From assembly GCA_945878355.1 (NCBI GenBank), contig CAMCTC010000021.1, positions 1 through 54,830 on the forward strand: a stretch of DNA of 54,830 bases, written 5' to 3'. Positions 1-9,563 of this stretch are shown in pieces. The position numbers and the translations under genes are program-made. Numbering within the stretch: position 1 is the first letter of the stretch; each line of letters begins with the position of its first letter. The notes under the pieces are model-generated. The model saw nothing but the letters and a program-made list of their open reading frames with translations. It made no database searches and was not told the origin of the DNA. This DNA is from Bordetella parapertussis (GTDB lineage: Bacteria; Pseudomonadota; Gammaproteobacteria; Burkholderiales; Burkholderiaceae_C).

Positions 1-157
1 TGTACTTGCTGAGGTAGTCGTTGCCATCCCCTCCGACCAGCGTGTCATTGCCAGCGCCACCATACAGAGAGTCATCGCCGGCCAGGCCGATCAGGCTGTC
101 GTTGCCAGCATCACCATAGAGTGGATCGTTGCCGGCGGTTCCCGTTAAAACTGTCAT
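1..157 (-). CDS. RTX (hemolysin-type calcium-binding) repeat protein, 5' end only
   Basis: The gene runs off the left edge of the window, so only about 52 N-terminal residues are visible. After a short MTVL leader the sequence is five consecutive glycine/aspartate nonapeptides of the GGxGNDxLx type (for example GGAGNDTLV). These are the calcium-binding beta-roll repeats of RTX proteins, which type I systems usually secrete through a C-terminal signal not visible here. A GGTGA ribosome-binding site lies about 6 bases before the ATG. The repeats begin at residue 5 with no domain before them. The function of the full protein cannot be told. Confidence 0.8.
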   Translation of the reverse strand, partial: MTVLTGTAGNDPLYGDAGNDSLIGLAGDDSLYGGAGNDTLVGGDGNDYLSKY

Positions 158-322
158 CGTTTCACCGACTTTTCGCAGAAGACCGCCGAGGATATGACAA
201 ATGACGGCGCTTCGCACTCGACCGCACCGCGCAGCAGCAAGCCGCCTTGTCCCACCGATGACACCCTGGCGCGGGTTTGCCGGGTTTCGCGCCGGTCCAA
301 GCCAAGGCATGATGCGGGTACG

Positions 323-1264
323 ATGAATCTTCCGCTGTCCTGGGTGACGCTCGGCCAGCGTGCCGCGCTTTGGAGCCCCACCACCCGCGGTCTGCTGTGG
401 ACCGGCGCCGCCGGGCTGATCTTCAGCCTGCTCAATGCGTTTCTGCGCTCGCTGACGCTTCAGCTGGACCCGTTCCAGGCCCAGTTTCTGCGCTACCTGG
501 CAGGCCTGCTGGTGATGCTGCCCGTGATGTGGCACCACGGTTTTCGCGGCTACTGGCCACGCCAGGTCGGCGGTCAATTCACCCGTGGCGCCGTGCACAC
601 GATGGGGCTGTGCCTGTGGTTCACCGCGCTGCCAGGCATACCGCTGGCCGACATGACGGCCATCGGCTTCACCGGCCCGATCTTCATCATGATCGGCGCC
701 TACGTGTTCTTCAAGGAGCCTATGCGTTGGTCGCGCTGGCTGGCGATTGCGATCGGCTTTGCCGGGGTGATGATCGTCGTCGGGCCCAAGCTCTCGGGCA
801 CCGGCGGGCGCTACCACTTGCTGATGCTGGCAGCAGCACCCGTGTTCGCGGGCTCGTTCCTGCTGACCAAAGCGCTGACACGCTACGAGTCGCCGGGTGT
901 GATCGTGGCCTGGCAGTCGATCACGGTGTCGATTTTCAGCCTGCCCTTGGCGCTGCTGCATTGGCAATGGCCGGGACCTTGGCAATGGGCAACGATCGTG
1001 CTGTGCGGCGTGCTGGGCAGCGCAGGCCACTACAGCTTGACGCGCTCGTTCATATCGGCCGACATCTCGGCGACGCAGTCGGCAAAGTTCCTCGACCTGG
1101 TGTGGTCGGCGGCAATGGGCTGGCTGCTCTTCAGCGATGTGCCCAGCCACTCCACGCTGGTCGGCGGTACAGTGATCTGCGCGGCGACGATCTGGGTCGC
1201 ACACCGCGAGGCGCGCAGCAAAGGGCGTGAAGTTGCTGCAGCTTCAGAAGCGGGGACTGGCTGA
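323..1264 (+). CDS. DMT-superfamily (EamA-type) transporter
   Basis: A 313-aa inner-membrane protein of the drug/metabolite transporter superfamily with about ten hydrophobic segments arranged as two EamA-like halves. Typical residues are visible, such as the [19 protein letters not shown] stretch at the end of the first half. The frame is open from an ATG at 194, but the first 43 codons of that longer version are hydrophilic and unlike the family. The ATG at 323 gives the normal ~300-aa length and was chosen. It is divergent from the RTX gene, so 158-322 must hold both promoters. The substrate is unknown; metabolite efflux is the usual role. Confidence 0.82.
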   Translation: MNLPLSWVTLGQRAALWSPTTRGLLWTGAAGLIFSLLNAFLRSLTLQLDPFQAQFLRYLAGLLVMLPVMWHHGFRGYWPRQVGGQFTRGAVHTMGLCLWFTALPGIPLADMTAIGFTGPIFIMIGAYVFFKEPMRWSRWLAIAIGFAGVMIVVGPKLSGTGGRYHLLMLAAAPVFAGSFLLTKALTRYESPGVIVAWQSITVSIFSLPLALLHWQWPGPWQWATIVLCGVLGSAGHYSLTRSFISADISATQSAKFLDLVWSAAMGWLLFSDVPSHSTLVGGTVICAATIWVAHREARSKGREVAAASEAGTG

Positions 1265-1326
1265 CGCCAGCAGGATCTAGCAACCAGGCCACGCGCAGCG
1301 CTAAAGTCGCGACTTCACTCGGAAAC

Positions 1327-2388
1327 ATGCCTGCCGTGACCACTGCCCACCCTGACCTCGTGCACGCGCTGCGCGGCGACACGATCGAATCCTTCCACCG
1401 CGGCTCGCTGGCCATCGTCGATGCCGAAGGCGCGCTGGTGCAGTCGCTGGGCGATGTGGACAGGCCGATCTTTCCGCGCTCGGCCTGCAAGGTCTTGCAG
1501 GCATTGCCGTTGGTGGCCAGCGGCGCTGCCGATGCGTTAGGCCTGAGCGACGAGGAACTGGCGCTGGCCTGCGCCTCGCACGGCGGCGAGCCACGGCACA
1601 CCGCGACCGCGCTAGCGATGCTGGCCAAGGCAGGGCTTGCCGAGGGCGCGCTCGAATGCGGCGTGCAGTGGCCCAGCTTCGACGGCGCACTGAAAGCACT
1701 GGCACGAGAAGGCCGCAACCCAGGGCCGCTGAACAACAACTGTTCGGGCAAGCATTCGGGCTTCGTCTGCGTCGGCTGCCTGATGGCGCGTGCCGCAGGC
1801 CGCGACCCAGCCGAGTTCGTCCGCGGCTACGTCAGGCCCGACCACCCGGTGATGCGCGAGGTCAGCGCCGCATTGGCAGCGGCCACCGGCTGCGACCTGA
1901 GGCGCGCGCCGGCAGGCACCGACGGCTGCTCGATCCCGACCTTCGCGATCCCGCTGCGCCAACTGGCACATGGCTTCGCCCGCATCGCCACCGGCGTCGG
2001 GCTGTCGCCAGGCCATGCTCAAGCCGCCAAGCGGCTGCGCCAGGCCGTGGCCAACGCGCCGTACTTCGTCGCTGGCAGCGGCCGCTTCGACACCCGGGTG
2101 ATGGAGCGCTTGGGCGAACGCGTGTTCTGCAAGGTCGGCGCCGAAGGCGTTTACTGCGCCGCGCTGCCCGAGGCCGGGCTGGGCGTGGCGATCAAGCTCG
2201 ACGACGGCAACAACGCCCGCGCTGCCGAGGTGGTGATGGCCGCGGTGATCGAAGCCCGGGTCCGATTGCTTGATGATGAACAAGTCTTCTTGCGGGGTTT
2301 CAGCGACCTGGCGCTGCGCAATTGGAACGGCATCGAGGTGGGCCGGCTGCAGGCCAGCGCAGGGCTGCGCTCGGCGCTGGCGAGCTGA
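1327..2388 (+). CDS. Type II asparaginase (asparaginase_II family)
   Basis: 353 aa, full length for the asparaginase II family typified by the Rhizobium etli enzyme, which hydrolyses L-asparagine to aspartate and ammonia and is unrelated to the E. coli enzymes. The family's SxxK pair is present (S52, K55), as is the CSGK motif (C139, K142). A DGCS motif (C201) probably supplies the third metal-site residue. No signal peptide is visible, so it is probably cytoplasmic. A GGAAAC sequence precedes the ATG. It stands alone, 62 bases after the DMT transporter on the same strand. The family is clear; kinetic class cannot be told from sequence. Confidence 0.88.
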   Translation: MPAVTTAHPDLVHALRGDTIESFHRGSLAIVDAEGALVQSLGDVDRPIFPRSACKVLQALPLVASGAADALGLSDEELALACASHGGEPRHTATALAMLAKAGLAEGALECGVQWPSFDGALKALAREGRNPGPLNNNCSGKHSGFVCVGCLMARAAGRDPAEFVRGYVRPDHPVMREVSAALAAATGCDLRRAPAGTDGCSIPTFAIPLRQLAHGFARIATGVGLSPGHAQAAKRLRQAVANAPYFVAGSGRFDTRVMERLGERVFCKVGAEGVYCAALPEAGLGVAIKLDDGNNARAAEVVMAAVIEARVRLLDDEQVFLRGFSDLALRNWNGIEVGRLQASAGLRSALAS

Positions 2389-2632
2389 AGCCGCCGAACC
2401 TAGCTCTAGGCGCAAGCCCATCAGTCCCGCCATCAGCCCGGGCCAAGCCTGTCGCAACTGGGACAAACCCGCATTGAAGCGCCATGCTAAAAACTCAGGC
2501 TTTGCGCAAATCTGCGCTGCATGTTGCCGCCTGGCCGTCCCGAGGCGGTGATGGCAACCGGACCCGAAGGACAATCCTTCAATCAAGGCCGAACCGACGC
2601 CAATCGCGTCTAGGGACAAACAAGGAAACACC

Positions 2633-3814
2633 ATGGACCTGAACTTCACCCCGGAAGAACTGGCCTTTCGCGCCGAAATCCGGCAATGGGTGGGCGAGAA
2701 CCTGCCCAAGGACATCAGCCACAAGGTGCTCAATGCGCTGCGCCTGTCGTACGACGACATGCAGCGCTGGCACAAGATCCTGGGCGCCAAGGGCTGGCTG
2801 GGCTACCACTGGCCAACGCAGTTTGGCGGCCCGGGCTGGACCGCTGTGCAACGACACCTGTTCGAGGAAGAGTGCGCGCTGGCAGGGTCGCCGCGGATCA
2901 TGCCCTTCGGACCGGTGATGGTCGCGCCAGTGATCATGGCTTTCGGCACACCCGAGCAGCACAAGCGATTCCTGCCTGGCATCGCGTCGGGCGAGGTCTG
3001 GTGGAGCCAGGGCTACAGCGAGCCGGGGTCGGGTTCTGACCTGGCGTCGCTGAAGACCCGTGCGGTCAAGGACGGCGACAAGTACATCGTCAACGGCCAA
3101 AAAACCTGGACCACGATGGGCCAGTACGGCAAGTGGATCTTCTGCCTGGTCCGCACCAGCACAGAGGGCAAGCCGCAGACCGGCATCAGCTTCCTGCTGA
3201 TCGACATGAAGAGCCCAGGCATCACGGTGCGGCCGATCATCACGATGGATGGCGAACATGAGGTCAACGAGGTCTGGTTCGACAATGTCGAGGTGCCGGC
3301 CAACAACCTGGTTGGGGAGGAGAACAAAGGCTGGACCTACGCCAAGTTCCTGCTCTCGCACGAGCGCACCGGCATTGCCGACGTCAACCGTGCCAAACGC
3401 GAGTTGGAGCGGGTCAAGCGCATCGCCCGCGCCGAAGGCGTCTATGACGATGCCCGATTCCGCGACCAGGTGGCCGCACTCGAAGTCGACATCGTCGCGT
3501 TGGAAATGATGGTGCTGCGGGTGCTGTCGGCCGAGAAGAGCGGCGGACAGTCGCTCGACGTCGCCGGCTTGCTCAAGATCCGCGGCAGCGAGATCCAACA
3601 GCGCTATGCCGAGCTGATGATGCTGGCCGCAGGACCGGCAGCGCTGCCGTTCCGGCACGAGGCGATGGAAGCCGGTTGGCAAGGCGACTTCGACGGCGCC
3701 GCCGAATGCGCGCCGCTGGGAGGCACTTACTTCAACATGCGCAAGACGACGATCTACGGTGGCAGCAACGAGGTCCAACGCAACATCGTCTCGCAAACAT
3801 TGCTGGGAGCCTGA
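2633..3814 (+). CDS. Acyl-CoA dehydrogenase, large (PimC-like) subunit
   Basis: 393-aa flavoprotein of the acyl-CoA dehydrogenase superfamily. The FAD-binding stretch QGYSEPGSGSDLAS is present, and the C-terminus has the IYGGSNEVQRNI motif that contacts FAD. The start follows a clear AAGGA ribosome-binding site. The next gene begins 2 bases after the stop and encodes a second, shorter dehydrogenase-like chain. Such adjacent non-identical pairs (PimCD, or the FadE pairs of actinobacteria) form heteromeric dehydrogenases acting on CoA esters of dicarboxylic, branched or bulky acids. This points to a heteromeric enzyme rather than classical short-chain beta-oxidation. The exact substrate is inference. 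Confidence 0.88.
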   Translation: MDLNFTPEELAFRAEIRQWVGENLPKDISHKVLNALRLSYDDMQRWHKILGAKGWLGYHWPTQFGGPGWTAVQRHLFEEECALAGSPRIMPFGPVMVAPVIMAFGTPEQHKRFLPGIASGEVWWSQGYSEPGSGSDLASLKTRAVKDGDKYIVNGQKTWTTMGQYGKWIFCLVRTSTEGKPQTGISFLLIDMKSPGITVRPIITMDGEHEVNEVWFDNVEVPANNLVGEENKGWTYAKFLLSHERTGIADVNRAKRELERVKRIARAEGVYDDARFRDQVAALEVDIVALEMMVLRVLSAEKSGGQSLDVAGLLKIRGSEIQQRYAELMMLAAGPAALPFRHEAMEAGWQGDFDGAAECAPLGGTYFNMRKTTIYGGSNEVQRNIVSQTLLGA

Positions 3815-3816
3815 GC

Positions 3817-4950
3817 ATGGACTTCAACTTCACAGATGACCAGAATTCCCTGCGCGAGGCCGTGGCCCGCTGGGTTGAAAAAGGCTTCGATTTCCCGAGG
3901 CGCCACGCGCTGGCCAAGGCCGGCGGCAAGACCCGCGAGGTCTACAGCGAACTCGCCGAGCTCGGCCTGACCGGCTTGGCCGTGCCAGAGACTCACGGCG
4001 GCATGGGCTTGGGCGCGACCGAGGCGATGGTGGTGATGGAAGAGCTGGGCCGCGGCTTGGTCAACGCGCCCTTCGTCGCCGCTGCGCTGGTCGTGCCCGC
4101 GATGCTGTCAGCCGCACCAGCAGTGGTGCAAGCCGCCTGGTACCCCAAGATCGCTTCGGCCGAAGCGCTGGTGGTGCCGGCGCTGCAAGAGCGCGGCGCG
4201 CGCTACCAACTCAACCATGTGACGACCCGAGCCACCGAATCGGCTGGCCGCTGGACGCTCAGCGGCCACAAGACTGTGGTGCCTGCCGCTGACGAGGCCG
4301 ACGCGTTCATCGTCGTCGCACGCATCGCAGGCGGCGCCGATGAGCTGTCCGGCATCGGCCTGTTCCTGGTCGAAAAAGGCGCTTCGGGTGTCAAGGCCAC
4401 CGGCTACCCGACCCAGGACGGCGGCCGCGCAGGCGAGCTGATGCTGGCCAATGCCAGCGCCACGCTGATCAGCGCCGATGCCTACGCGCTGCTGGAGCAG
4501 GCGGTCGATGTGGGCATCGCCGCGACCTGCGCCGAGGGCGTGGGGCTGATGGACAAGCTGCTCGCGATCACGGTCGAGTACATGAACACCCGCAAGCAGT
4601 TCGGCAACACGCTGGCGAACTTCCAGGCGCTGCGCCACCGGATCGCCGACGTCAAGATGCAGGCCGAACTGGGCCGCTCGATGAGCTTCTTTGCCAGCCT
4701 CAAGCTCGGCGATGCGCCAGACCAGCGCCGCCGCGCGATCAGCCAGGCCAAGGTGCAGCTGGGCAACAGCATGCGCTATGTCGGCCAGCAATGCACCCAG
4801 ATTCACGGCGGCATCGGCGTGACCGACGAGTACATCAGCAGCCACTACTTCAAGCGCCTGACCATGCTTGAGATGGCCTACGGCGACACGATGCACCACC
4901 TGGGTGAAGTGTCGGCGCGGATGCAGGACACAGCCGGCGTCTTCGCCTGA
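3817..4950 (+). CDS. Acyl-CoA dehydrogenase, small (PimD-like) subunit
   Basis: 377 aa, partner of the preceding gene. The N-terminal helical domain and beta domain are present but less conserved than in the large subunit; the FAD-site SEPGSGSD motif is not found. The C-terminal domain keeps QIHGGIGVTDEY, the other half of the usual active-site region. The two chains thus show complementary motif loss, as expected for an alpha2beta2 heteromer. The frame stays open upstream into the large subunit gene, but the ATG at 3817, 2 bases after the upstream stop, matches the family N-terminus (MDFNFTDDQ). Confidence 0.86.
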   Translation: MDFNFTDDQNSLREAVARWVEKGFDFPRRHALAKAGGKTREVYSELAELGLTGLAVPETHGGMGLGATEAMVVMEELGRGLVNAPFVAAALVVPAMLSAAPAVVQAAWYPKIASAEALVVPALQERGARYQLNHVTTRATESAGRWTLSGHKTVVPAADEADAFIVVARIAGGADELSGIGLFLVEKGASGVKATGYPTQDGGRAGELMLANASATLISADAYALLEQAVDVGIAATCAEGVGLMDKLLAITVEYMNTRKQFGNTLANFQALRHRIADVKMQAELGRSMSFFASLKLGDAPDQRRRAISQAKVQLGNSMRYVGQQCTQIHGGIGVTDEYISSHYFKRLTMLEMAYGDTMHHLGEVSARMQDTAGVFA

Positions 4951-5014
4951 ACCGCGCGGTGCAGCCCAGCCATCGCCGCGGATCGGGCGCGCACAGCGCG
5001 TAGTTGTTCGTCCC

Positions 5015-5995
5015 ATGTTCCCAGGCGCCATCACCGACGTCGCCGGACTGAGGGTCGGTCATTTCACCGACCCGCGTCGCCCGACCGGCTGCACCGTGCT
5101 GCTGTGCGAGCAAGGCGTGGTGGCAGGGGTGGATGTGCGCGGCGCCGCACCTGGCACGCGTGAGACCGACCTGCTGCACCCGCTGGCCACGATCGAGGTG
5201 GTGCATGCGCTGCTGCTGACCGGCGGCAGCGCATTCGGCCTGGCCGCTGCCGATGGCGTGATGCGCTGGCTGGAGGACAGAGGACACGGCGTGCAGGTTG
5301 GCGCCGCGCGAGTCCCGATCGTGCCTGCAGCGGTGCTGTTTGACCTCTGGATTGGCGACGCCCGCATCCGCCCCGACGCCGCTGCGGGCTACGCCGCCTG
5401 CGAGGCCGCGTCGAGCAACCACCCGACCCAGGGCAGCGTGGGCGCTGGCGCCGGGGCCTCGGTGGGCAAGCTGTTCGGCACCGAGCGGGCGATGAAAGGT
5501 GGCATCGGCAGCGCGTCGATCAAGGTCGGCGCGATCACGGTGGCCGCGCTGGTGGCGGTCAACGCAGTAGGCGATGTGGTCGACCCGGCGACGGGACGGG
5601 TGATCGCCGGCGCCCGCACTGACGACGGCAAACAGCCGCTAGACATCATGGCCGCGCTGTGCGACGGGCAGCTACCGGCGCCGCTGATGGCCGGCATGGC
5701 CACCACGATCGGCATCGTTGCCACCGACGCCAAGCTGACCAAGGCCCAGACCAACAAGCTCGCCGCGATGGCCCACGCTGGGCTGGCGCGCAGCATCAAC
5801 CCGGTGCACACCGCCAGCGACGGCGACGCGCTGTTCGCGCTGGCCACCGGCGGCAGCGGCAAAGCGGGCCACCTCACAGTGCTGGGCGCGCTGGCCGCCG
5901 AAGTGACGGCGCGGGCCGTGCTCAACGCCGTGCGCTCGGCCCACGGTCTGTCCAACCCTGACCTGCCGACGGCGCGCGATCTGGGGCTGGCTTGA
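5015..5995 (+). CDS. P1 (DmpA/S58) family peptidase
   Basis: 326 aa, the normal size for self-processing P1 aminopeptidases (DmpA, BapA). These cleave themselves into alpha and beta chains and then use the new N-terminal Ser or Thr as nucleophile. Here the beta chain probably starts at T230 in TTIGIVATDAK, where DmpA has Ser. The conserved GGSAFGLAAADGVMRWLE and GAGAGASVGK stretches are intact. The ATG at 5015 gives the family N-terminus (GAITDVAGLRVGH); the longer open frame runs back into the dehydrogenase gene. No clear ribosome-binding site precedes it. Likely role: N-terminal hydrolysis of small peptides or beta-peptides. Confidence 0.86.
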   Translation: MFPGAITDVAGLRVGHFTDPRRPTGCTVLLCEQGVVAGVDVRGAAPGTRETDLLHPLATIEVVHALLLTGGSAFGLAAADGVMRWLEDRGHGVQVGAARVPIVPAAVLFDLWIGDARIRPDAAAGYAACEAASSNHPTQGSVGAGAGASVGKLFGTERAMKGGIGSASIKVGAITVAALVAVNAVGDVVDPATGRVIAGARTDDGKQPLDIMAALCDGQLPAPLMAGMATTIGIVATDAKLTKAQTNKLAAMAHAGLARSINPVHTASDGDALFALATGGSGKAGHLTVLGALAAEVTARAVLNAVRSAHGLSNPDLPTARDLGLA

Positions 5996-6033
5996 CTGGC
6001 CATTCGACCGACTCACCCTCCAGCAGGACATCC

Positions 6034-7422
6034 ATGATCCCCGCCCCAATGCTCCACCGACGCACGCTGGCCGCCTTGCTGGCCACCGCCTTGCTGGCAG
6101 CTTGCGCCAGCTCGCCGCCACCAGCCACGGCCTTGCCGCCGATCGTGTTCGTTCACGGCAACGGCGACACCGCGGCACTCTGGACCACCACCGTCTGGCG
6201 CTGGGAGAGCAACGGCTGGCCGCGCGAGCGACTGCACGCCATCGATTTTCCCTACCCGTCATCGCGCGACGACGACACCAAGCCTCAGGAAGGTCGCAGC
6301 TCGACCGACGACCAGATGCGCCACCTCGCAGCCGAAGTCGACAAGGTGCTCGCGGCCACTGGTGCGCCCCAGGTCGTGCTGATGGGCAACTCGCGCGGCG
6401 GCAACGCGATCCGCCACTACATCGCCAACGGAGCCGGCGCGACCAAGGTCTCGCATGCGATCCTCGGCGGCACGCCCAACCATGGCGTGCAGGCCAACGC
6501 AGCCGTCCGGCCGAACAACGAGTTCAATGGCGCAGGCCCGTTCCTGATGGGCTTGAACGCCCCCAAGGGTCCGAACGGTGACGAGGTGACGCCCGGCCCG
6601 CGCTGGATGACGCTGCGCTCGGACAACAACGACAAGTTCGCCCAGCCCGACGGCCTGTGGATAGGCATGAAGGGCACACCGACCAAGGTCACGTTCGAAG
6701 GCCCGGCGCTCAAGGGGGCATTCAACGTGGTGCTACCAGCGCGCGACCACCGCGAGGTCAGTTATCACCCCGAGGCCTTCGCAGCGGCCTACCGATTCGT
6801 CACCGGACGAGCGCCGGCCACCCTGTCGCCGACCCACGTGACGCCAGAATCCAAGGTCGTGCTCGACGGCAAGGTCAATGGCTTCACCGCTGCCGGCCCG
6901 ACCAACCTGCCGCTGAGCGGCGCCAAAGTGGCGGCCTATGCGGTCGACGCAGGCACTGGCGCCAGGCGAGGCAAGGCACTGGTCGACAAGGTTGTCGGCG
7001 CCGACGGCCGCTGGGGGCCGATCACCACAGACGCCAGCACCGCCATCGAGCTGGTGGTCGAGGCACCTGGCTTCGCGACCACGCACTTCTACCGCTCACC
7101 GTTCCCTCGCTCGTCCAACATCGTCCACCTGCGGCCAGAGCGCTTGGCCGATGCCGACAAAAGCGCAGCAGCCGTGGTCAGCATGACCCGGCCACGCGCT
7201 TATTTTGGCAACCCGCGCGACAAAGTCTCGCTCGACGGTCAGCCCGCCCAAGGCATCCCACCCGGTGTGGCGGGCATCGCCTCGGTCAAGGTCAAACTCG
7301 ACAGCGGATCGGGCAGACCGGTGGTGGGCGAGTTCAGATCCGGCGTGATCAACGAGCGAATCGTCGGGATGAGCTGGCCGGCCAGGGACAATCACCTCAC
7401 CGTGCTGGAGTTGCACGAATGA
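6034..7422 (+). CDS. Alpha/beta-hydrolase lipoprotein (esterase/lipase-like)
   Basis: 462 aa. The N-terminus carries basic residues, a hydrophobic run and a lipobox (LLAAC), so it is an exported lipoprotein. The hydrolase core follows: oxyanion-hole HGNGD near residue 40, then the nucleophile elbow GNSRGG. The C-terminal ~200 residues look like a beta-rich accessory region. The frame is open from a TTG at 5992 overlapping the previous stop, but the ATG at 6034 after an AGCAGGA ribosome-binding site places the signal peptide correctly. A role on esters, lipids or polyhydroxyalkanoate is possible; the substrate is not deducible. Confidence 0.75.
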   Translation: MIPAPMLHRRTLAALLATALLAACASSPPPATALPPIVFVHGNGDTAALWTTTVWRWESNGWPRERLHAIDFPYPSSRDDDTKPQEGRSSTDDQMRHLAAEVDKVLAATGAPQVVLMGNSRGGNAIRHYIANGAGATKVSHAILGGTPNHGVQANAAVRPNNEFNGAGPFLMGLNAPKGPNGDEVTPGPRWMTLRSDNNDKFAQPDGLWIGMKGTPTKVTFEGPALKGAFNVVLPARDHREVSYHPEAFAAAYRFVTGRAPATLSPTHVTPESKVVLDGKVNGFTAAGPTNLPLSGAKVAAYAVDAGTGARRGKALVDKVVGADGRWGPITTDASTAIELVVEAPGFATTHFYRSPFPRSSNIVHLRPERLADADKSAAAVVSMTRPRAYFGNPRDKVSLDGQPAQGIPPGVAGIASVKVKLDSGSGRPVVGEFRSGVINERIVGMSWPARDNHLTVLELHE

Positions 7423-7451
7423 CAGCGCAACCCTGATGAATCTTGCAATCC

Positions 7452-8165
7452 ATGCGGCTTGACGACATCCTGTTCAGCCAGGGCTTCGGCTCGAGGCGCG
7501 AATGTGCCGGACTGCTGGCCGCCAGACTGGTTCGCGTCGCAGGCAAGATCGAGACCGACCCAGCCGTCGACTTGGCCACCGACGGCCTGCAGTTCGAGGT
7601 CGAGGGCCAGGCCTGGACCTTCCAGGCCACCTCGCTGGTGCTGTTGCACAAGCCGGCGGGCTATGAGTGCTCGCAAAAGCCGACCGCCTGGCCCAGCGTG
7701 ATGTTGTTGCTGCCCGCAGCGCTTCGCCGGCGTGGCATTCAACCGGTCGGCCGGCTCGACCAGGACACCACCGGCTTGCTCTTGCTGACCGACGACGGCA
7801 AGCTGATCCACCGCCTGACCTCGCCCAAGCACCACGTGCCCAAGGTTTACGAGGTAGGCTGCGACCGGCCTGTCGATGCAGCCCAGATCGAGCAGATGCT
7901 GCGCGGTGTGGTGCTAGACGACGACCCGCTGCCAGTGCTGGCCGAAGGCTGCGAACTCACCGGCGAAAAAAGCCTGCGGCTGACGCTGATCCAGGGCAAG
8001 TACCACCAGGTCAAGCGCATGGTCGCGGCCGTGGGCAACCACTGCACCAGCCTGCACCGCAGCGCTTTCGGCGCGCTGACCCTGGCCGATGGGCCGGAGC
8101 CGGGGCAGTGGCGCTTCGTCAGTGACGCCGAGCGCGCCGCGCTGATGGCCAAGACGCCGCGATAG
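7452..8165 (+). CDS. rsuA: 16S rRNA pseudouridine(516) synthase
   Basis: 237 aa with an N-terminal S4 RNA-binding domain (residues ~1-45) and the RsuA/RluB/E/F catalytic motif GRLDQDTTGLLLLTDDG, whose D103 is the catalytic aspartate. The late motif GKYHQVKRM is also present. It converts a uridine in 16S rRNA to pseudouridine; RsuA is preferred over RluE/F from overall length and order of motifs. A TTG at 7443 extends the frame by three codons; the ATG at 7452 fits the family. It starts 29 bases after the hydrolase stop. Confidence 0.83.
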   Translation: MRLDDILFSQGFGSRRECAGLLAARLVRVAGKIETDPAVDLATDGLQFEVEGQAWTFQATSLVLLHKPAGYECSQKPTAWPSVMLLLPAALRRRGIQPVGRLDQDTTGLLLLTDDGKLIHRLTSPKHHVPKVYEVGCDRPVDAAQIEQMLRGVVLDDDPLPVLAEGCELTGEKSLRLTLIQGKYHQVKRMVAAVGNHCTSLHRSAFGALTLADGPEPGQWRFVSDAERAALMAKTPR

Positions 8166-8241
8166 CGCGTCCATCGTCAACGCCACGCACCCGACCCCAG
8201 GGCCAACCCGCTGGACAAGCGCGGTGTACGCGCTGTACAAG

Positions 8242-8284
8242 GGCTGGGTGTCCCCCCGGCCCGGTCAGGGCGGGATGCCCAGCC
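8242..8284. terminator. Long imperfect hairpin between rsuA and the LLM oxidoreductase gene
   Basis: The outer arms GGCTGGG and CCCAGCC pair perfectly, and the stem continues inward through about six more pairs including two G-U wobbles. There is no T-run, so this may be a Rho-type or structural terminator for rsuA or part of the leader of the next gene. It ends 38 bases before the next ATG. Confidence 0.4.
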
Positions 8285-8322
8285 AACCCGACCGGGATCA
8301 GTCCCTCTAGGAGACATGCACT

Positions 8323-9495
8323 ATGAGTCATCGGATGCGATTCGGAATCTTCCTGGCCCCGTTCCACAAGCCCGGCATCAATCCCACGCTGGCGCTCGAG
8401 CAGGATCTGGAGCTGGTGCAATGGCTGGACCGCTGCGGCTACGACGAGGCTTGGTGCGGCGAGCACCACTCGGCCGGTACCGAAATCAGCGCCAGCCCGG
8501 AGATCTTCATGGCGGTGGCGTCGGAGCGCACACGTCACATCAAGCTTGGCTCGGGCGTGACGAGCGTGAGCTACCACAACCCGCTGTGGGTGGCCGAGCG
8601 CATCGTGCAACTCGACCACCTGACCCGCGGCCGGGTGATGCTGGGCCTCGGGCCGGGGTCGCTGCCCAGCGACGGCATCATGGTCGGCCTGTCGCAGACC
8701 CAGACCCGGCCGCTGCTCGAAGACGGGCTGGGCGTGATCATGAAACTGCTGACCAGCGACGAACCGGTCACCTTCAAGAACGACCGCTGGGATTTGCGCG
8801 ATGCCCGGCTGCACCTGCGGCCCTACAGCAACCCGCTGTTCGACATCGCGGTGCCGGCAGTGGCCTCGCCCACCGGACCGAAGCTGGCCGGCATGCACGG
8901 CATCGGCTTGCTGTCGATAGGCGCGACCACCGCCGCAGGCTTCGACGCGCTGGCGCTGCACTGGGACGTGATGGAGGCGCAGGCCGCGCACTACAAGACC
9001 AAAGTCAACCGCGACAAGTGGCGGCTGGTGGGCATGGTGCACTGCGCCGAGACCATGGACCAGGCCTACCGCGACGTCGAATACGGCATGGAGCAGTGGT
9101 TCGACTACTTCCAGGCCGTGGCGGCCTTCCCGCAGATGGCGGTGCCGGGCAACAACGTCAAGGAGATGATCTCCTTCGTCAACGACTCGGGCTTCGGCGC
9201 GATAGGCACACCCGACATGGTCAACAAGCAGATCGACCGGCTCTGGCAGCAGTCGAATGGCGGCTTTGGCGCCTACCTGATGCTGGCCCACAACTGGGCC
9301 AACTTCGACGCCACGCGCAAGAGCTACGACCTGATCGCGCGCCATGTGTTCCCGCGCTGGCAGGGCCAGATGTCGACTCAGGCTGCTGCCGACCGCGCCC
9401 GCGCTGCCCGGCCTGAGCTGGCAGCGATCCACAGCCAGGCGGTGGAAGCAGCCACCCAGCGCTACGCCGCCGAGACAGCCGCCCGCGCCGGCTGA
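8323..9495 (+). CDS. LLM-class flavin-dependent oxidoreductase
   Basis: 390 aa, a luciferase-like monooxygenase (TIM-barrel, using reduced FMN). The N-terminus MRFGIFLAPF, the EHHSAG motif at about residues 46-51 and the GRVMLGLGPGSLPSD motif are typical of the LuxA/limonene-monooxygenase-like branch. The ATG at 8323 lies 9 bases after AGGAG; the in-frame-shifted ATG at 8316 is too close to it. It is flanked by hairpins and appears monocistronic. Many such genes act on aromatic, terpene or sulfur compounds, but nothing here narrows the substrate. Confidence 0.85.
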   Translation: MSHRMRFGIFLAPFHKPGINPTLALEQDLELVQWLDRCGYDEAWCGEHHSAGTEISASPEIFMAVASERTRHIKLGSGVTSVSYHNPLWVAERIVQLDHLTRGRVMLGLGPGSLPSDGIMVGLSQTQTRPLLEDGLGVIMKLLTSDEPVTFKNDRWDLRDARLHLRPYSNPLFDIAVPAVASPTGPKLAGMHGIGLLSIGATTAAGFDALALHWDVMEAQAAHYKTKVNRDKWRLVGMVHCAETMDQAYRDVEYGMEQWFDYFQAVAAFPQMAVPGNNVKEMISFVNDSGFGAIGTPDMVNKQIDRLWQQSNGGFGAYLMLAHNWANFDATRKSYDLIARHVFPRWQGQMSTQAAADRARAARPELAAIHSQAVEAATQRYAAETAARAG

Positions 9496-9503
9496 GCCCG
9501 CGC

Positions 9504-9534
9504 CGGACCGTCACCCTCGGCGGGTGACGGTCCG
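9504..9534 (+). terminator. Perfect 13-bp hairpin after the LLM gene
   Basis: Arms CGGACCGTCACCC and GGGTGACGGTCCG are exact inverse complements with a five-base loop (TCGGC), starting 9 bases after the stop codon. There is no T-tract, as is common for GC-rich hosts. Likely the 3' end of the oxidoreductase transcript. Confidence 0.6.
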
Positions 9535-9563
9535 CAGCAGGCCCGCATCGCGATAATCGGGCG

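Noticed and set aside
194..322. Longer N-terminus of the DMT transporter
   Set aside because: The extra 43 residues are polar, lack family similarity and overlap the divergent promoter region.
2389..2632. RNA gene or riboswitch before the acyl-CoA dehydrogenase operon
   Set aside because: Only a short CCTAG/CTAGG palindrome is visible; no conserved riboswitch core was recognised.
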